A stretch of 64,000 bases of DNA, from assembly GCF_022965805.1 (NCBI RefSeq), contig NC_133104.1:36190682-36254681 (forward strand). The letters are read 5' to 3'. The notes under the pieces are model-generated. The model was given only the letters and a program-made list of their open reading frames with translations. It did no database searches and was not told where the DNA came from. Source of the stretch: Primulina eburnea. Lineage: Eukaryota > Streptophyta > Magnoliopsida > Lamiales > Gesneriaceae. This document shows positions 25,980 to 37,909 of this stretch, in pieces (position 1 is the stretch's first letter; each line of letters opens with the position of its first letter). A program made the translations under genes and the position numbers.

Positions 25980-27580
25980 TGTGATTTTAATTGGCCTGGT
26001 CGCGTGGGATTTTAATTGGCCCTCATAGTATCCATGTCTGGAGCGAAAACAAGATATAATGTATATAACTATAAAAAAAGAAAAATTAATTATGAGTTTA
26101 TTACAAATATTAAGATATATATTTTATATTTGATTAAATTTCAAGATCACTTATTATTATTATTAATTAATTAATATTAATTACAAAATATATTTAATAA
26201 AACTGATGTTTGTATTTATATTAAGAAAAATATGTGATGACTTATATTTAAAAAGTAAAATTGTACACATGTGTAATTATAATTTCTACATATATTAATT
26301 TTTAATATTAATAATTTTAACAATTAAGAGTATCAATAATTTTCTTAAAAAAATAAAACATAATAAAAAGAAAAAAAATTCTAATTTACAATATAAAATT
26401 ATGTTTTTTAAAATTGTTTTCTACATAATCACATGATAAAATTTGACCTTAAAATTTATTTAACTAATTAAATAAAATTTTAATTAAGTTAATTCAAAAT
26501 ATGTCCCTGGGTAAAAATATATTAATTACAATAATTAATTCTTATATTACTTTGCATTAATATCAACATAACTAAAATATTATAGATTATATTTATGTGA
26601 TCGAAATTATAGTGTAGCTATACACTATTTTATACTAAAACACTTATAAATTTAGTTAATAAATGTAATAAAATACTTTATAATTTTATCAATAATAAGT
26701 ACACTAATATTAATTTATTCTCATATTTAAACAATATAATTATATTTATAATACTAACCTTGAAAAATATTTTCAAATATCAAAAAATATTTATTATTAC
26801 TCTCTTATTAGTATACCTATTATTATTATTTTTATAATGTGATTAAATTATAATATTTAACGAAATTATACTTATTTGTTTAATGCAAGTGAACAAAATT
26901 ATAATTATATTAATACAATATAAATAATACAAATAAAATATATGAAACTACTTAAATTATCTTTTCAAATGTGGTAGAACTGCAATAAATGACAAACATG
27001 ATCAGAAATATTACATAAAATAAAATATTTTCAATATAGAAAGAAAAAAATAGATACTTTACATGTAATATATAATTATAATATTATCAACAAAATAAAA
27101 ACATTACCTCATAAGATCTTTTCGAATAACATTATCAACTATATTACGTTCGAGCATTCATGACGCTATACTCCTGAATTAAGAGCGAGACTCGGCTGCC
27201 ATATTCCTCAATTTCGAATTCTGATACTCAGACACAATTCTGAATTCACACCGAGAATTTTTAATAATATATTATTTTTTAAAGAAACCCATGCCTTGAT
27301 ATGGCTTCTGCTACTATGATGACATTTTTACTAGTTTCCGAGGGTTAGTCCATCTGAATAATATAGTGACTCACCATTCTGTCTTCAGTACTGATGACTC
27401 AGTTCCTTTTTTATGTTTATTTTTGGTTAATTCCATTAGTAGTGGTCCACTCGCTGTGTTATGAATTCATGATGAAATTACAAGAATCAAGGAATTGTTG
27501 GAGAGGTGGAGTGACGTCGATATAACGGAGCAGAGACTGGTAGACCAGGTCGTCGTGTTGTCTGATTACAAGTTGGACAG
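25980..27580. other. AT-rich intergenic spacer
   Basis: Very AT-rich, with 'tattaatta' words and no reading frame of note on either strand to about 27100. A somewhat more balanced stretch follows (27100-27580). I see no gene or recognisable element here. Confidence 0.6.
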
Positions 27581-27791
27581 CAAGTGATCAGAACCACAAA
27601 TTACTGCTGACATAACTAATGCTGAATCCAAATGGACAGCAAGTGATCATAATAACCTGAGAAAAACAGTTAAATCCCGACAAAGTAGTAATAATAATTG
27701 ACAATCCACACACGAGGCACAGATCATCATTCCAGAAAATGATCTTTCTACCGAAACACAACCCAAAAATAGTCACTTTGCTGATGTAGTC

Positions 27792-30228
27792 TTAGGCTGA
27801 GAGAAGTCCCTTTGCTGCAGGAAGCTTGGCTACAGCACTCCTCTCTGGGATTGAGTACTTTCGAGCAACTGCCTTGAGCTTATTTTCTACCACACCAGAA
27901 TGGAAGCTGGCCAAAAGCTTCGCGCATTCCCTATGGCAAAATATTAAACAAGTTCAAAGAAATTGGAGGGCATCTTCTGATACGTGACAACATGAAAAAA
28001 ATCGTAAAATTCATTTACAATAGCTGATCTTCCGAATAGCCAGTATGGTGCTTCAGAGTTGGGGTCCAAAGGGGACTCTTGTTAAGAGTGCAGCGTGCTG
28101 CATACACTGCAGATGCAGAAATCATTGAAGTGCAGTACGGTATGATTGTGGCGTAGTTCATTAAACCAAGTTCGGCTAAGAAAAACGCCATGTTCTCCAG
28201 CTGAGACACCCAGAAACAGGAATTCAATTTTTATTTTTTTTGAACTTAATAGAAGGTTTAGAAATTTGATGTACTAATTATTTTACCTCTTGATCAGATG
28301 GAACCGAAGCTTTTATGTATCGAACCAAGAAAACATATGGAGTTGGAACAGTTAGATACCACTCAAGTTTTCCAAGAATTGCTTTCTCCATCAGAAGAAC
28401 TTGTTCTCTGACGTATGCATTGTCAGATAAGGCTATAAAGTCACTTACCTATAAAAAAAGATCAAGAAAAATAAGCTTAACTTTTTCTTCCATTTTGTGA
28501 GAAATAATAAAGATTTGATGTTCTTATTTTATTTATAATAATAGCCACCTCTGGTGCCCATATCTCCTCATACTTGCAAGCAATGAGCATTGAGCTAATG
28601 CCAACCAGCTGCAGTTCCCTCCTCGGAACAGTTTTTACCGATAGGAATCGATCAACTATATTGATTGTCAAATAGAGACTTTCGGGCATCAAGTCAAACT
28701 TCTTGTGGACTTCAATTAGCCAATCTACAAGAATGGCTCTCATCTTAGGGTTGATTTCTGGCTGTGAATCCATGTAATCGTGAACTCGAGCCTCTCCCTA
28801 ATTGAAAAACAGTAAATATGTGATGTACAAACAAGGAACAGGAAGAAAATACTTGAATATGGCAATTTCTAAACTACGGAATTGTTAATCATAGAATCTT
28901 AAAGGGTTTTATCTGTTATCCATAGGCTCTCTAAATCCGAATCTTGGCTCCATATATCAGAGAGGATTTGTGAATAAAAAAAGCACCTCTGCGAGCTTGT
29001 AAAAACTATAGATATCCTCAATATACTCGACAGCCGCCAATTCATTTTCCACATCTGCTGCATCAATATCTACTATAAGATCCTTTGGTTTCTTGTCGAG
29101 TCGACAAACATCCTGTAAAACCGTCAGAGACAGAGGATTGAAGTAAATATGGGTTGAGAGAGAACATTAAATTCTTGATAACACTGTAAATAATCAAATC
29201 TATGAACCTTGCTTCTAGCAGTAAGAATTGCAGTAAGAGTTTTGGTAGGATTCTTTGATGATCCTTCCTTCACTTTCTTTTTGCTTTTGCAGATTTCTTC
29301 TTCATCAGAACTAATGATAACCACGGCTTCTTTCTTTGGCTTGACCGTTTCCTTCGCAGTTACTATAGAGGCTTTTGCAGCACATTCCTTCCCCGCCACA
29401 GGTTTCTGCAGAATGGCAATTCTTAATACATGGTTACAATATTAAAAATTCAAGAAAAAGAAACTATAAACTAAACCAAGAAGATGCCAATATATTTCAA
29501 TATTCTACCTTGCTGTTGTATTTTTCTGCTGCAGCCTGTGCATTTTCCAACAGCTGTGCTCCAAAACTCCTGAAAATTTAAAGAAAAAGAAAAGAATCAA
29601 TTTCTCGAGTCTTATATAACTTGCACAGAACCAAGGAATCATTCAGTGTGCGCATATGTGAATAATTTGAGGACCTTGTTACAGGACGAGTGATTTGATT
29701 TTGGGGCTTCCCCTCAACAGCTGGAGCAATCGCTAAATTTCCAATATCTCTGAGAACACGCCGGTTTTTTCCTTCGGCTTGTCCATTCTTTTGCTTTGCT
29801 GCTCCTAATCCAAATCAAGGAGGGAAAAGGAATCCATCTTATCTTTATAAAGTCCCAAACAACAAAGAGAAGCACAGAAAACTATTCGAAGAATGGAATG
29901 CATTAAAAAATACAGAATAAAAAACCGGTGAAATTATGAACAGAAACATTGGAACTACGACATGAAAATATCCAGAAAATGAAACTAAAATCCACACAGA
30001 ACATAAATCTTCTCTTCAAGATTTTGCTAGAATTGATGAAAAATCATCCCGATAGAAATCCACAAACAGTAATCAATAAAACTCATCACAATCACAAAAC
30101 AACAGAATTCATGATCGTGCAGAATAAAAGATTATTATAATTACAAAACAAAGCTTAAAAACGTTTACGCATACGTAATCCTCAGATTTACCTATCGGTT
30201 GCTCTGGGACAACAGCTTTTGAAGCCAT
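27792..30228 (-). CDS. CYCB1: B-type (B1) mitotic cyclin, nine exons, apparently intact
   Basis: Regulatory subunit of the mitotic cyclin-dependent kinase in the nucleus and spindle at G2/M. Exons on the minus strand: 30228-30192, 29804-29675, 29569-29509, 29405-29208, 29112-28987, 28797-28549, 28448-28287, 28200-28019 and 27930-27792. All introns are GT...AG. The sum is 1284 nt, so 427 residues, a usual CYCB1 length. Residues 27-35 form a destruction box (R-x-x-L-x-x-I-x-N) for APC/C degradation. Residues 203-218 give the cyclin-box signature MRAILVDWLIEVHKKF, including the plant B-type HxKF motif, and ACKYEE follows. A Ser-Asp-Glu-rich linker and a Lys-rich stretch lie between. The cyclin C-terminal fold comes from exons 7-9. 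The start is the first ATG in the short first exon. The member number within CYCB1 cannot be fixed from sequence alone. Confidence 0.93.
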
Positions 30229-30516
30229 CTCTAAATCTACTTCTCCAAATTCTTCAGAATTATTGTTGCTTTGACCGCCAAAAACTCCACCCACACTAGC
30301 CCAAACCGTGGACAAAAACACCTGGAGACGACTATTTCGTGTCTCTCCTTCTTCTTGGTTTTTGATCGCCACTATGTAATATTGAAATCCCTCTTCTTCT
30401 GAGTGATTCTTGTCTCTTTTTTTCTTTGATTTGAAAGAAGTGATGAAGAAGGTGAGGTTTATGCGGAGAGTGAATCGTATAAAAAGTTGGGATGATGAAG
30501 AGACGCTTCCCTTTTT

Positions 30517-30521
30517 AACGG
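30517..30521 (+). promoter_or_regulatory. MSA-type core 1 upstream of the cyclin
   Basis: AACGG core in the context TTTAACGGTCA. This is close to the M-phase-specific activator consensus (YCYAACGGYYA) bound by three-repeat MYB (MYB3R) factors. It lies about 290 bp upstream of the cyclin start codon. Confidence 0.6.
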
Positions 30522-30546
30522 TCATATTCCAAGTTTTGAATAGAAT

Positions 30547-30551
30547 CCGTT
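30547..30551 (-). promoter_or_regulatory. MSA-type core 2 upstream of the cyclin
   Basis: On the minus strand the sequence reads TCCAACGGATT. It matches the YCYAACGG half of the MSA consensus, in the same direction as the gene. Confidence 0.6.
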
Positions 30552-30567
30552 GGATTCAATATTAATT

Positions 30568-30572
30568 AACGG
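30568..30572 (+). promoter_or_regulatory. MSA-type core 3 upstream of the cyclin
   Basis: AACGGTTG in the context ATTAACGGTTG, 16 bp from core 2. Weaker match on the left flank of the consensus. Confidence 0.5.
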
Positions 30573-30612
30573 TTGAGATCGGTATTTGGGGCTTCACGTA
30601 GATTTTAACTAG

Positions 30613-30617
30613 CCGTT
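30613..30617 (-). promoter_or_regulatory. MSA-type core 4 upstream of the cyclin
   Basis: On the minus strand GCCAACGGCTA matches the MSA consensus at all but the first position. It is the best of the four sites and lies in the gene's direction. Confidence 0.65.
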
Positions 30618-31173
30618 GGCAGGGAGAAATAGTGGAGTGGAGCCATTAATTTTACCCTTAAGTGAGTTACCTTTTGTAATTTGATTTGGGCCAGCTTTTT
30701 GCAAATACAAAATTTGGGTATATTTTTTTACTTATTTATATATATATATATATATATGTTATTTATGTGTTCATCGTTGAAATTATTTATATATGTAATT
30801 TTGGTATGCTGTCAATCAATCATGTTATTTAGGGCATCTGCATCCGTTCGAATTAATCCATGTTAATAACTCTACATCTCATCAAAAATTATGGGGTCCA
30901 CGAGCCACATATTCATTACATTAACACTTTCCCATTATTAACACACACCCACATTTATTTAATATCAACTTTCATTATTTATGGGTCTCACTGTCCACTT
31001 ACTCATTTTTTTTTAATTTTACAACAAATATTACTAAAAATAAATAGTATTATTATTTTAAAATTAACTTAATTCCAATATTCATTAAAATATTATTAAG
31101 AAATGAAAAAAATGTTGGACTCTTTTATTTAAAATAATATACAACACAATTTTTTTTAAAAAAACACAAAATA

Positions 31174-31379
31174 TGTTGGGTGCAATAATTGTCCTTGCTT
31201 GGTAGAGCGATCGAACCATGGTGCTTGTGCTGCTGTGCGGTTTAAAAGATTTGAGTTGCACCATTACCAATAGCTATAACTAGTGGTAATGGTGCAACTC
31301 AAATCTTTTAAACCGCACAACAACTCAAGCACCACGGTTCGATCGCTCTACCAAGCAGGGACAATTATTGCATCCAACA
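31174..31379. mobile_element. Palindromic head-to-head pair of TRIM LTRs with target duplication
   Basis: Two copies of the first ~97 bp of the TRIM LTR seen at 45264 face each other. The left arm starts TGTTGGGTGCAATAATTG, and the right arm is its near-perfect reverse complement ending CCAACA. They are separated by about a dozen bases. The 206-bp unit is flanked by AAATA on both sides (31169-31173 and 31380-31384), the 5-bp duplication expected of retroviral-type integration. It lies inside the Harbinger element, just past the stop of ORF1. It would fold into a strong hairpin if transcribed. Confidence 0.85.
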
Positions 31380-31427
31380 AAATACACGAATTACGATAAT
31401 TGAAAAGAGAATTACATCAATCGAAAA

Positions 31428-32625
31428 TTACATATTCCATTTCTCTCTAATTTGGTCACACAGATGTTCATGAACTATAAGCTGCTCCGGCGTCATTTGT
31501 GAAGTGTCTTTCGAAAGGATTTCGTATTCCTTAAGCAAATATTTGCTCTTTTTAGCTTCAGATTTGTTCAAAGCCGCTTTTGCTTTCATCTCCTCTATTG
31601 CAAGTTCTTTTTGTTTCCATTCAGATTCGCTCTTCTTTATATCTGTATACTGAGTAAAACATTCGAACATACTGTCGTATCTTGTTGTCAAATCCTCCAT
31701 CGATGATTTTGCTTTGTTTTTACCTTTTCTTTTTGCGGCTTTTTGACCAATTGGACGAATCTCTTCTTCATTTATATCTAAATCAATACTCGCATCTTTG
31801 TTCGATGAGGTGTTGCTAGCCCCCGACTCTGTGATTCTCGCTTTCTTTGTACCAACCAAGTGATCATCGGACTGTGGAGCGAACAGTGGACGTGTTTTCA
31901 TGATTCTCTACACATGCTCCAGATTAAATGCAACTCCATTATTTTCATCACGATATTTTTCATATGCAAACCGCAATATGTCTTCATCACTATGGCCGCT
32001 TCGATAAGTATTGTAAACACTTTTATAATTTGCGTTGAAGCGATTTACCTTTTCTTTGACGGTATTGTGCTAATGAGATCGAATCACGTTTAAAGCTCTC
32101 AGAGATGAACCAGCGGGACGATTGTCATTGTAGTAGTCCGCAACATGTCTCCAGAAATCATTCCCCTTCTGATCATTGCCGATGACTGGGTCATCACTCA
32201 TTGTGACATACGATCTCGCTAGTAGCTCGTCTTCCTCCTTTTTCCATATTATTCGCTTCTTCGTACCCTCAACATCTACATCAGCATTTTGCACATTTTC
32301 GAGATCAACTCGCGTTTCACGGTCGGACAACTGAGTCTCTGGGACAAACGTAGGAGTTGGCGGTTCGTTTTCGATTGGCATATTGGTGGATTGTGGATTA
32401 TATAATCCATAAAAATAAGGCGGCATGAAATCTGGGTTGCCTATACTTTGCCAATATTCAGGTGTAGGCGGTGGATACGGAGCTCGGGAGGTGTAATTTG
32501 GATGATTCGAAGGATTTTCATAACCTTGGAAATTTGAAACAAACGGTAATTTGAAATTGTGGTGGATATTGTGTAGAAGAAACAAATCGAGGTCGATTTT
32601 GTGAGTTCTGACTATTGTCACCCAT
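31428..32625 (-). pseudogene. Harbinger ORF1 (Myb/SANT-like DNA-binding protein), decayed
   Basis: From an ATG at 32625 the minus strand encodes a Pro/Tyr-rich N-terminus (SRAPYPPPTPEYWQS), a Myb/SANT-like segment beginning at WKKEEDELLARSYV, and a C-terminal Lys/Glu-rich coiled coil (about 31720-31430). Databases often annotate this layout as 'glutathione S-transferase T3-like', but it is the ORF1 partner of PIF/Harbinger transposases that carries the transposase to DNA. A frameshift near 32530 and two nonsense changes at expected Trp codons (near 32080 and 31910) disable it. Confidence 0.8.
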
Positions 32626-33658
32626 TTGGCTTAAAGATATGCTTCAACAAAGAAATGATGAAATTGATAAATGTTGTGGGATGAATTTGTAGAAATTGAT
32701 TAGTATATATAGTGAATAAATTTTAGTAAATAGCATATGTAGTATTTAATTTTGAATATAGCCGTTGGTGAATAATTTGGCCGTTTGAAAAGAGCCGTTG
32801 GTGATGATTAGCGACGGTTTTTGAAAACTGTCGCAAATTAAAAACCGTCGCTTTTCAGTTTGCGACGATTTACGAAAAACCGTCGTAAATTTCGAAATAA
32901 TGCCGTTCATTCTGATGAATTTCTTGGCTGCCATGTCAGCCAAGATTATTAACACATGCACCCACATTGGTGCATGAACATTAATGGGTGTTATTAACAC
33001 CATTAACCTACCAATGTGGGTGCCCTTATGTATATATCGTTGAAATTATTTATATATGTAATTTTGATATGTTATCCATCAATCATGTAATTTATGTGCC
33101 ACCGCTGAGGTGATACTCACATAGTGGATATACAATTTTGATATGTTTCATCATGTATATCTACTAGATAAGTTCAACTTCAGCAGTGTGTACAGAAATG
33201 TACACGATTGGTGGACAACATATCGAAATGTATATGTTATTAGTTTGTAAATATTTTTTAAATTTATTTTAATTTTTTTACGAAACATTTATTTCAGTTT
33301 ACTATAAATTTTTACGATTATAAATTTTTCATTTAAATTAATAAATAATATGATCTTATTTAACTAAGGCTTCTTCTCAAAAGTTATCCACATTTAAAGT
33401 AGTAATTTTTTTTTAATGTACAACGTGGAAGGGTCTATCTAAACTAAATCTAATGTAGATGTTCTTGCAAGTTGGATTTGAACCAAATATAATTGGGCAT
33501 AGATGTCTTTAAAGTAGTTTTTCTTCGTATACATGTGCGTAGATTAGTTATTTTTTATAATATTTTAGGGTAGTGTTAAATAAATTTGTGTAAATAAATT
33601 AAATATTATATTTTAAAATATTATTTTTTAATATTAATTATAAAAATTATTTAAAATG

Positions 33659-34242
33659 TGTTGGGAGCATATTTAATTAGGCCCAAAATTTAATTAAATC
33701 CAAGAAGATAAATGGAAGAAACAGATCAGATAAGAAGCTCTTTAATTCAAAGTTCGTTTGAGTAGGTCAAACAATGTGCAAAATGGGAAGAGATCGTGGG
33801 AAAGTAACATGTGCAGATAGTGAGTCATGGGAAGAGTGGAAAAAACCGCACTGCAGTAGAGAAAAGGAGGCAGTCGGGAGAACAGAGAGGACACACAACA
33901 CACATCGCAAAAACTCCATGCAACTCTTTACAGAATTCTCATATATTTAGTCAAGCTTTTTCATACTTTTTCAGTCATATTTTAGTATCCTCGTATATAT
34001 TCTAGCACTATTTTGTTATATATTTCATGGTTTTGGTAATTTCATGTTAGAAGTTTATTTCATCAAGTTCTATTGTCTTTTCTTTTGTTTTGGCGTTGTA
34101 TTTGTTTAGGAGACTATAATGAATAGTTAAATTTAGTGTTCATAATCGTCGTGAATTTTAGAAGTTAGATTTTCATTGTTTTAACACAAATTGGTGTATT
34201 TTTGCACCTGATACGCTCGTAAATCAAAATATTGTGCAAACA
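33659..34242 (+). mobile_element. 5' LTR of a Tat/Ogre-like gypsy element
   Basis: It starts TGTTGGGAGCATATTTAA and ends near GTGCAAACA, just before a primer-site-like TTTTTGGCACGTCCAGTGGG. The first ~110 bp are repeated at 40086-40195, which identifies the partner LTR. Length is about 584 bp. Confidence 0.7.
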
Positions 34243-34268
34243 ATTTTTGGCACGTCCAGTGGGACCAT

Positions 34269-36100
34269 ATGCTGCCAAGGAGGAAAGAAAACGTTAATCA
34301 GAAAAGTGGGGAGTCTTTGGTTAATCAAGAGGGAACTCAGGTTCCACAGCCAGAGCAACTTGTTGTTGAACCACATGACGAAGAAACGGATCTGCATGTT
34401 CCGACTATATACAATCAAGTTTCAAACAGGCTGATGGAAGAATTCACTGCTATAAATATTGGGGAAATTTCACAGGCATTATCTAAGGCAATGTCTGACT
34501 ATTTGAAGACCTTTTTGAGTAAACCGAATCAGTCTGTCCGAGAGGAGCAAAATACCACTATCAAAGAGGCTGATCGGAGGAGTAATCAATTAAATGAACT
34601 TGACCAAGGAGCGGGACATTCAAACGCCGGCGATCCTCGCCGCCCCAGAGTTCACACTCCCAAAGCAACATGAAGGAAGGTACACACCACCACATAAAAG
34701 GAAGTAAACTTTAGGTGGAAGAGTTCGGCCATATCCTCGTACAAATGGGGCAGGGAGTTCGAAACAACTTGTCAACCAAGTCTATGCGATTACTAATCCT
34801 TTTGTATCAATGTATCAACTATGAATGTATATACCACACTTGGGTTATCAGGGAGTTGATGGAAGTTTCCAAGGATGGAATGCTGGTTACAGTATAGGGG
34901 CTCAGACTCAGGGGGGCAAACTATTATCACCATCCGCTCCCCAACAGAAATACATCAATGATCGATCTTGATATGGTGAGAGAAATTGTCCAAGAAATGT
35001 ATGGGCCGGCCTTGAGACAAATTGGCCGCCAAAAGTTTCATAAGCCATACCCAACCACATAGATGTCAACAATCCATTTCCCAGAGGTTGCAAGGTACCA
35101 GATTTCAGCCTATTTTCTCGGGAAAATAGTCAATCTAGCCTTGAACACATTTCTAGGTTCACTATAAGGTGTGGGGAGCTAGCGAACTTGTAAAACTTTA
35201 CTAGTTTGAAGTTGACATTGATCCCAAATGCCCTTACTGGCACGACATTTTCGTGGTATGCCGCACTTCCCCGAAACTCAATATTAAGTTGGCAAGATAT
35301 GGAGAAGCAATTCCATGCTCAGTTTTACCGAACTGAGCCCGAGGTCTGCATCGCTGATTTGTCAAGGATGCCTCAGAAAAATGAGAAACAACTGATATGT
35401 TCATTGATAGGTTCAAGAAAACAAAGAACATGTGCAAGGTGTTTCTTCCAGAGACTGAGTTTCTCAAAATAGCCCAAAAAGTGCTATACTTTGAGCTGCG
35501 AAAGAAGTTTCAGGGTATGAAATTCTGAGATTTCTTTGAACTTCCAGGAAAGGTTGGGGAGTACGAGGAACTATTGACAGAGGAGTAGTCTAAGAAGAAA
35601 ACAACAATGAGCTCTTATTACCATGAGGTGGATGAGATCGTGCTAGCCGAAACTCGATCGAACGGTTCGTGCATAGTCCAGTTACTCAAGAGAAAATCCA
35701 CAGAGTCGCAGAAGAAGAGCACCACCTAACTTCCCAAGGACATGCAGTACACATTCGATGTTTCCAAAACAGACGACATATTTGATTTTCTGGTTAAAGA
35801 AAAGTTCATAACTTTTCCACCCGATCATCAAATGCCTACTAAGGACGATTTGAAAAGTCGAGAATACTGTAAGTTTCACAATTCATACAATCATTCCACT
35901 AAATTGTGCCTGGCTTTCAAGAATGTTCTGCAGGAAATAGTCAACAAAAGAATATTGAAATTCCGTGACAAGAAAGAGTTCATGGCAGTGGACAATGACC
36001 CATTTCCTCCTACGTCATCGGTAAATGTAAACGTCACATATTTGGGAAATTTTTTGAATGACAAGAGAGAAATACCATTCGGTGACTGACAGAAAGATTA
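34269..36100 (+). pseudogene. Gag region of the Tat/Ogre-like element, decayed
   Basis: An ATG-started N-terminal frame (34269-34673) is followed after stops by a retrotransposon-gag segment with LIPNALTGTTFSWYAALP and LSWQDMEKQFHAQFYRTEP (35206-35400). A downstream part has CKFHNSYNHSTKLC (about 35870-35910), the C-x3-H...H...C knuckle usual before protease in Tat/Ogre elements. Multiple stops and frameshifts break it. In life it would form the capsid-like particle. Confidence 0.75.
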
Positions 36101-36390
36101 AGAAATGTTGGATCTCAAAGGGCCAAATGTTTGAAGCTTCTGAGAATTATAGAGATGATCGACCAAGACCATTTCAACAGCGGTTTCCCAGTAATGTTGG
36201 TGGATAAGTGGCCTCCGGGCCAAGAAGCCAACATTTCCTTGAGAGACCAATGCATAGATATCAATGGTGCATAGGGGAGTCATCTCACAGTCAGCCCCAA
36301 AGACATTAAGATAACATAAACGTGTACGGATTCAAACCATGAAAGATAGAAATCAGGAAGAAGTCACTATATCATTGTAAAAGTCAGCAT

Positions 36391-37903
36391 GTGAATGAAG
36401 CTCGGGTGAGAACGACCATAGAGGTCAGGGAAGTTCGACCCAAATTTATACGCCCTGCCAGAAAAGAATTCACCGACGAATGGAGAGTGGCCCAACACAA
36501 AAAATTCCCTAGGCCACCCACTCGGACCCATAAAAGAAAGCTGTTGAGGGAAAGAACAGCTGCAAAGATGGAAGAACTTTCCAAGGTGGACAATGAACCC
36601 ATATGTGATATGCCAGTCATCGAATCACAAGTGGGAAGTAGATCAAAGTTTGGTAGGTTCGCCACTGAAGATAATTTGGTAGATGAATACAATGATTTGC
36701 TGAGTGATAATGAGAATCAAGAAAGGAAAACACTCAGTTTCCATGTAGGGAAGTTCAACATATTAGCGGACTCTGCCACAGGAGTGGTGATACTACCAGA
36801 AAAGTTTAAACTTGTCGAGGAATAGTGCGGGGAATCAGTGTAAGAAGTAGAAATTGAAGAGGTGAAGGTTGGCAGCAAACTCCTCGAAAGAGATTCAGAG
36901 GTTATCATCAGAGAAGATCACCCTAACAAGCCTAAGCAGGTGATTTTGGAAAAGCTAACAGTCGCTATAACTAAGCACATAATGCCTTTATACATCAAGG
37001 CTCGTGTGAATGGCAAGCAAGAGTCCAAAGTGTTAATCGACAATGGCTCGGTAGTGAATGTCTTGCCAGTGAAGATGTTGAAAAATTTGGGCAAAAGTGA
37101 AGAGGACCTAATCCCCATAGAAATTTCTCTTGCTACGTTTACAGGGGAAACCACAAGAGAATTGGGGTTTTCTCAGCTAATGTTACTGTGGAGAGTATGT
37201 CGTCTATATCCGCATTTTTCGTTTTGAATTCATCTGTCAACTTCCAAGCTTTGTTAGGCAGAGATTAATTCATGCAAATCAGTGCATCCCATTCTCAATG
37301 CACCCGTTCCTTTTATTTTGGAAAGGAGATGATGTGGAGATTGTGGAAGCCGATGCACAGCCTTTCCAAGCTCATGCCAACACAGTGTAGGCCAGATACT
37401 ATAACAGGGATTTCGGGCCCATCAAAGTCCTTGACGAGGATAGAAAAGGGATTCTAGATACATGCAGTCCCCAACCCCAAGTTCAGTGTTGAACCAGATA
37501 CTTAAACCTACTGTCATTGTGCCATATAGGTCGATGATTCAACCGACGACTGAGGAGATCGATGATTGAATACAACCAAAAGGTGAAAGAGGTGGCTCCA
37601 ACCTCAATATGGAAAGTCTATGTGCAGCAGGTTCTGGATAGATTATGCAATGAGGAACCGTGGAATACCCATGGGATGTAAGTGGTTTATGAAAATGAAA
37701 TCGGAGAGGAGTATGAAGAAGATGAGCTTCAAGTTGACGAGCTATTAATGACACCATCTCAACTAGAAGATGACCAACATGAGGTACAACACCCGTTAGA
37801 AGAGATCAACTTAGTGGAGCTTGATGATCCTAAGTTGGTATATGTGAGCACATTGCTGGAAAAAGGAATTAAGCAAGATTTGATCAGCTTGTTGAAGGAG
37901 TAA
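36391..37903 (+). pseudogene. Protease and linker region of the Tat/Ogre-like element, decayed
   Basis: The frame 36862-37227 contains a retropepsin-like segment with VLIDNGSVVNVLP, so the active site reads D-N-G where D-S/T/G-G is usual. An acidic linker at 37682-37903 ends in DLISLLKE, the usual lead-in to reverse transcriptase, but no reverse transcriptase follows. Reverse transcriptase, RNase H and integrase are deleted, so the copy is non-autonomous. Confidence 0.65.
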
Positions 37904-37909
37904 GTAAAG

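Larger units (their letters stand above)
30832..33025 (-). mobile_element. PIF/Harbinger-type DNA transposon carrying only ORF1
   Basis: The 2194-bp element has imperfect inverted ends (GGGCATCTGCATCC and, inverted, GGGCACCCACATTGG, followed by shared GTTAATAAC) and a 3-bp TTA duplication on both sides (30829-30831 and 33026-33028), as PIF/Harbinger elements make. It encodes a decayed Myb-like ORF1 protein but no DDE transposase, so it depends on another element. A cluster of GCGACGG inverted repeats lies near its right end (32810-32895), and a palindrome is inserted at 31174. Confidence 0.85.

Noticed and set aside
30109..30525. 138-codon minus-strand frame starting upstream of the cyclin
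   Set aside because: It runs through the cyclin 5' UTR, first exon and first intron in a different context. The spliced cyclin model with conserved D-box explains the region better.
31174..31379. Ordinary MITE
   Set aside because: The arms match a TRIM LTR seen elsewhere in the window and the flanking duplication is 5 bp, fitting retroelement integration better.
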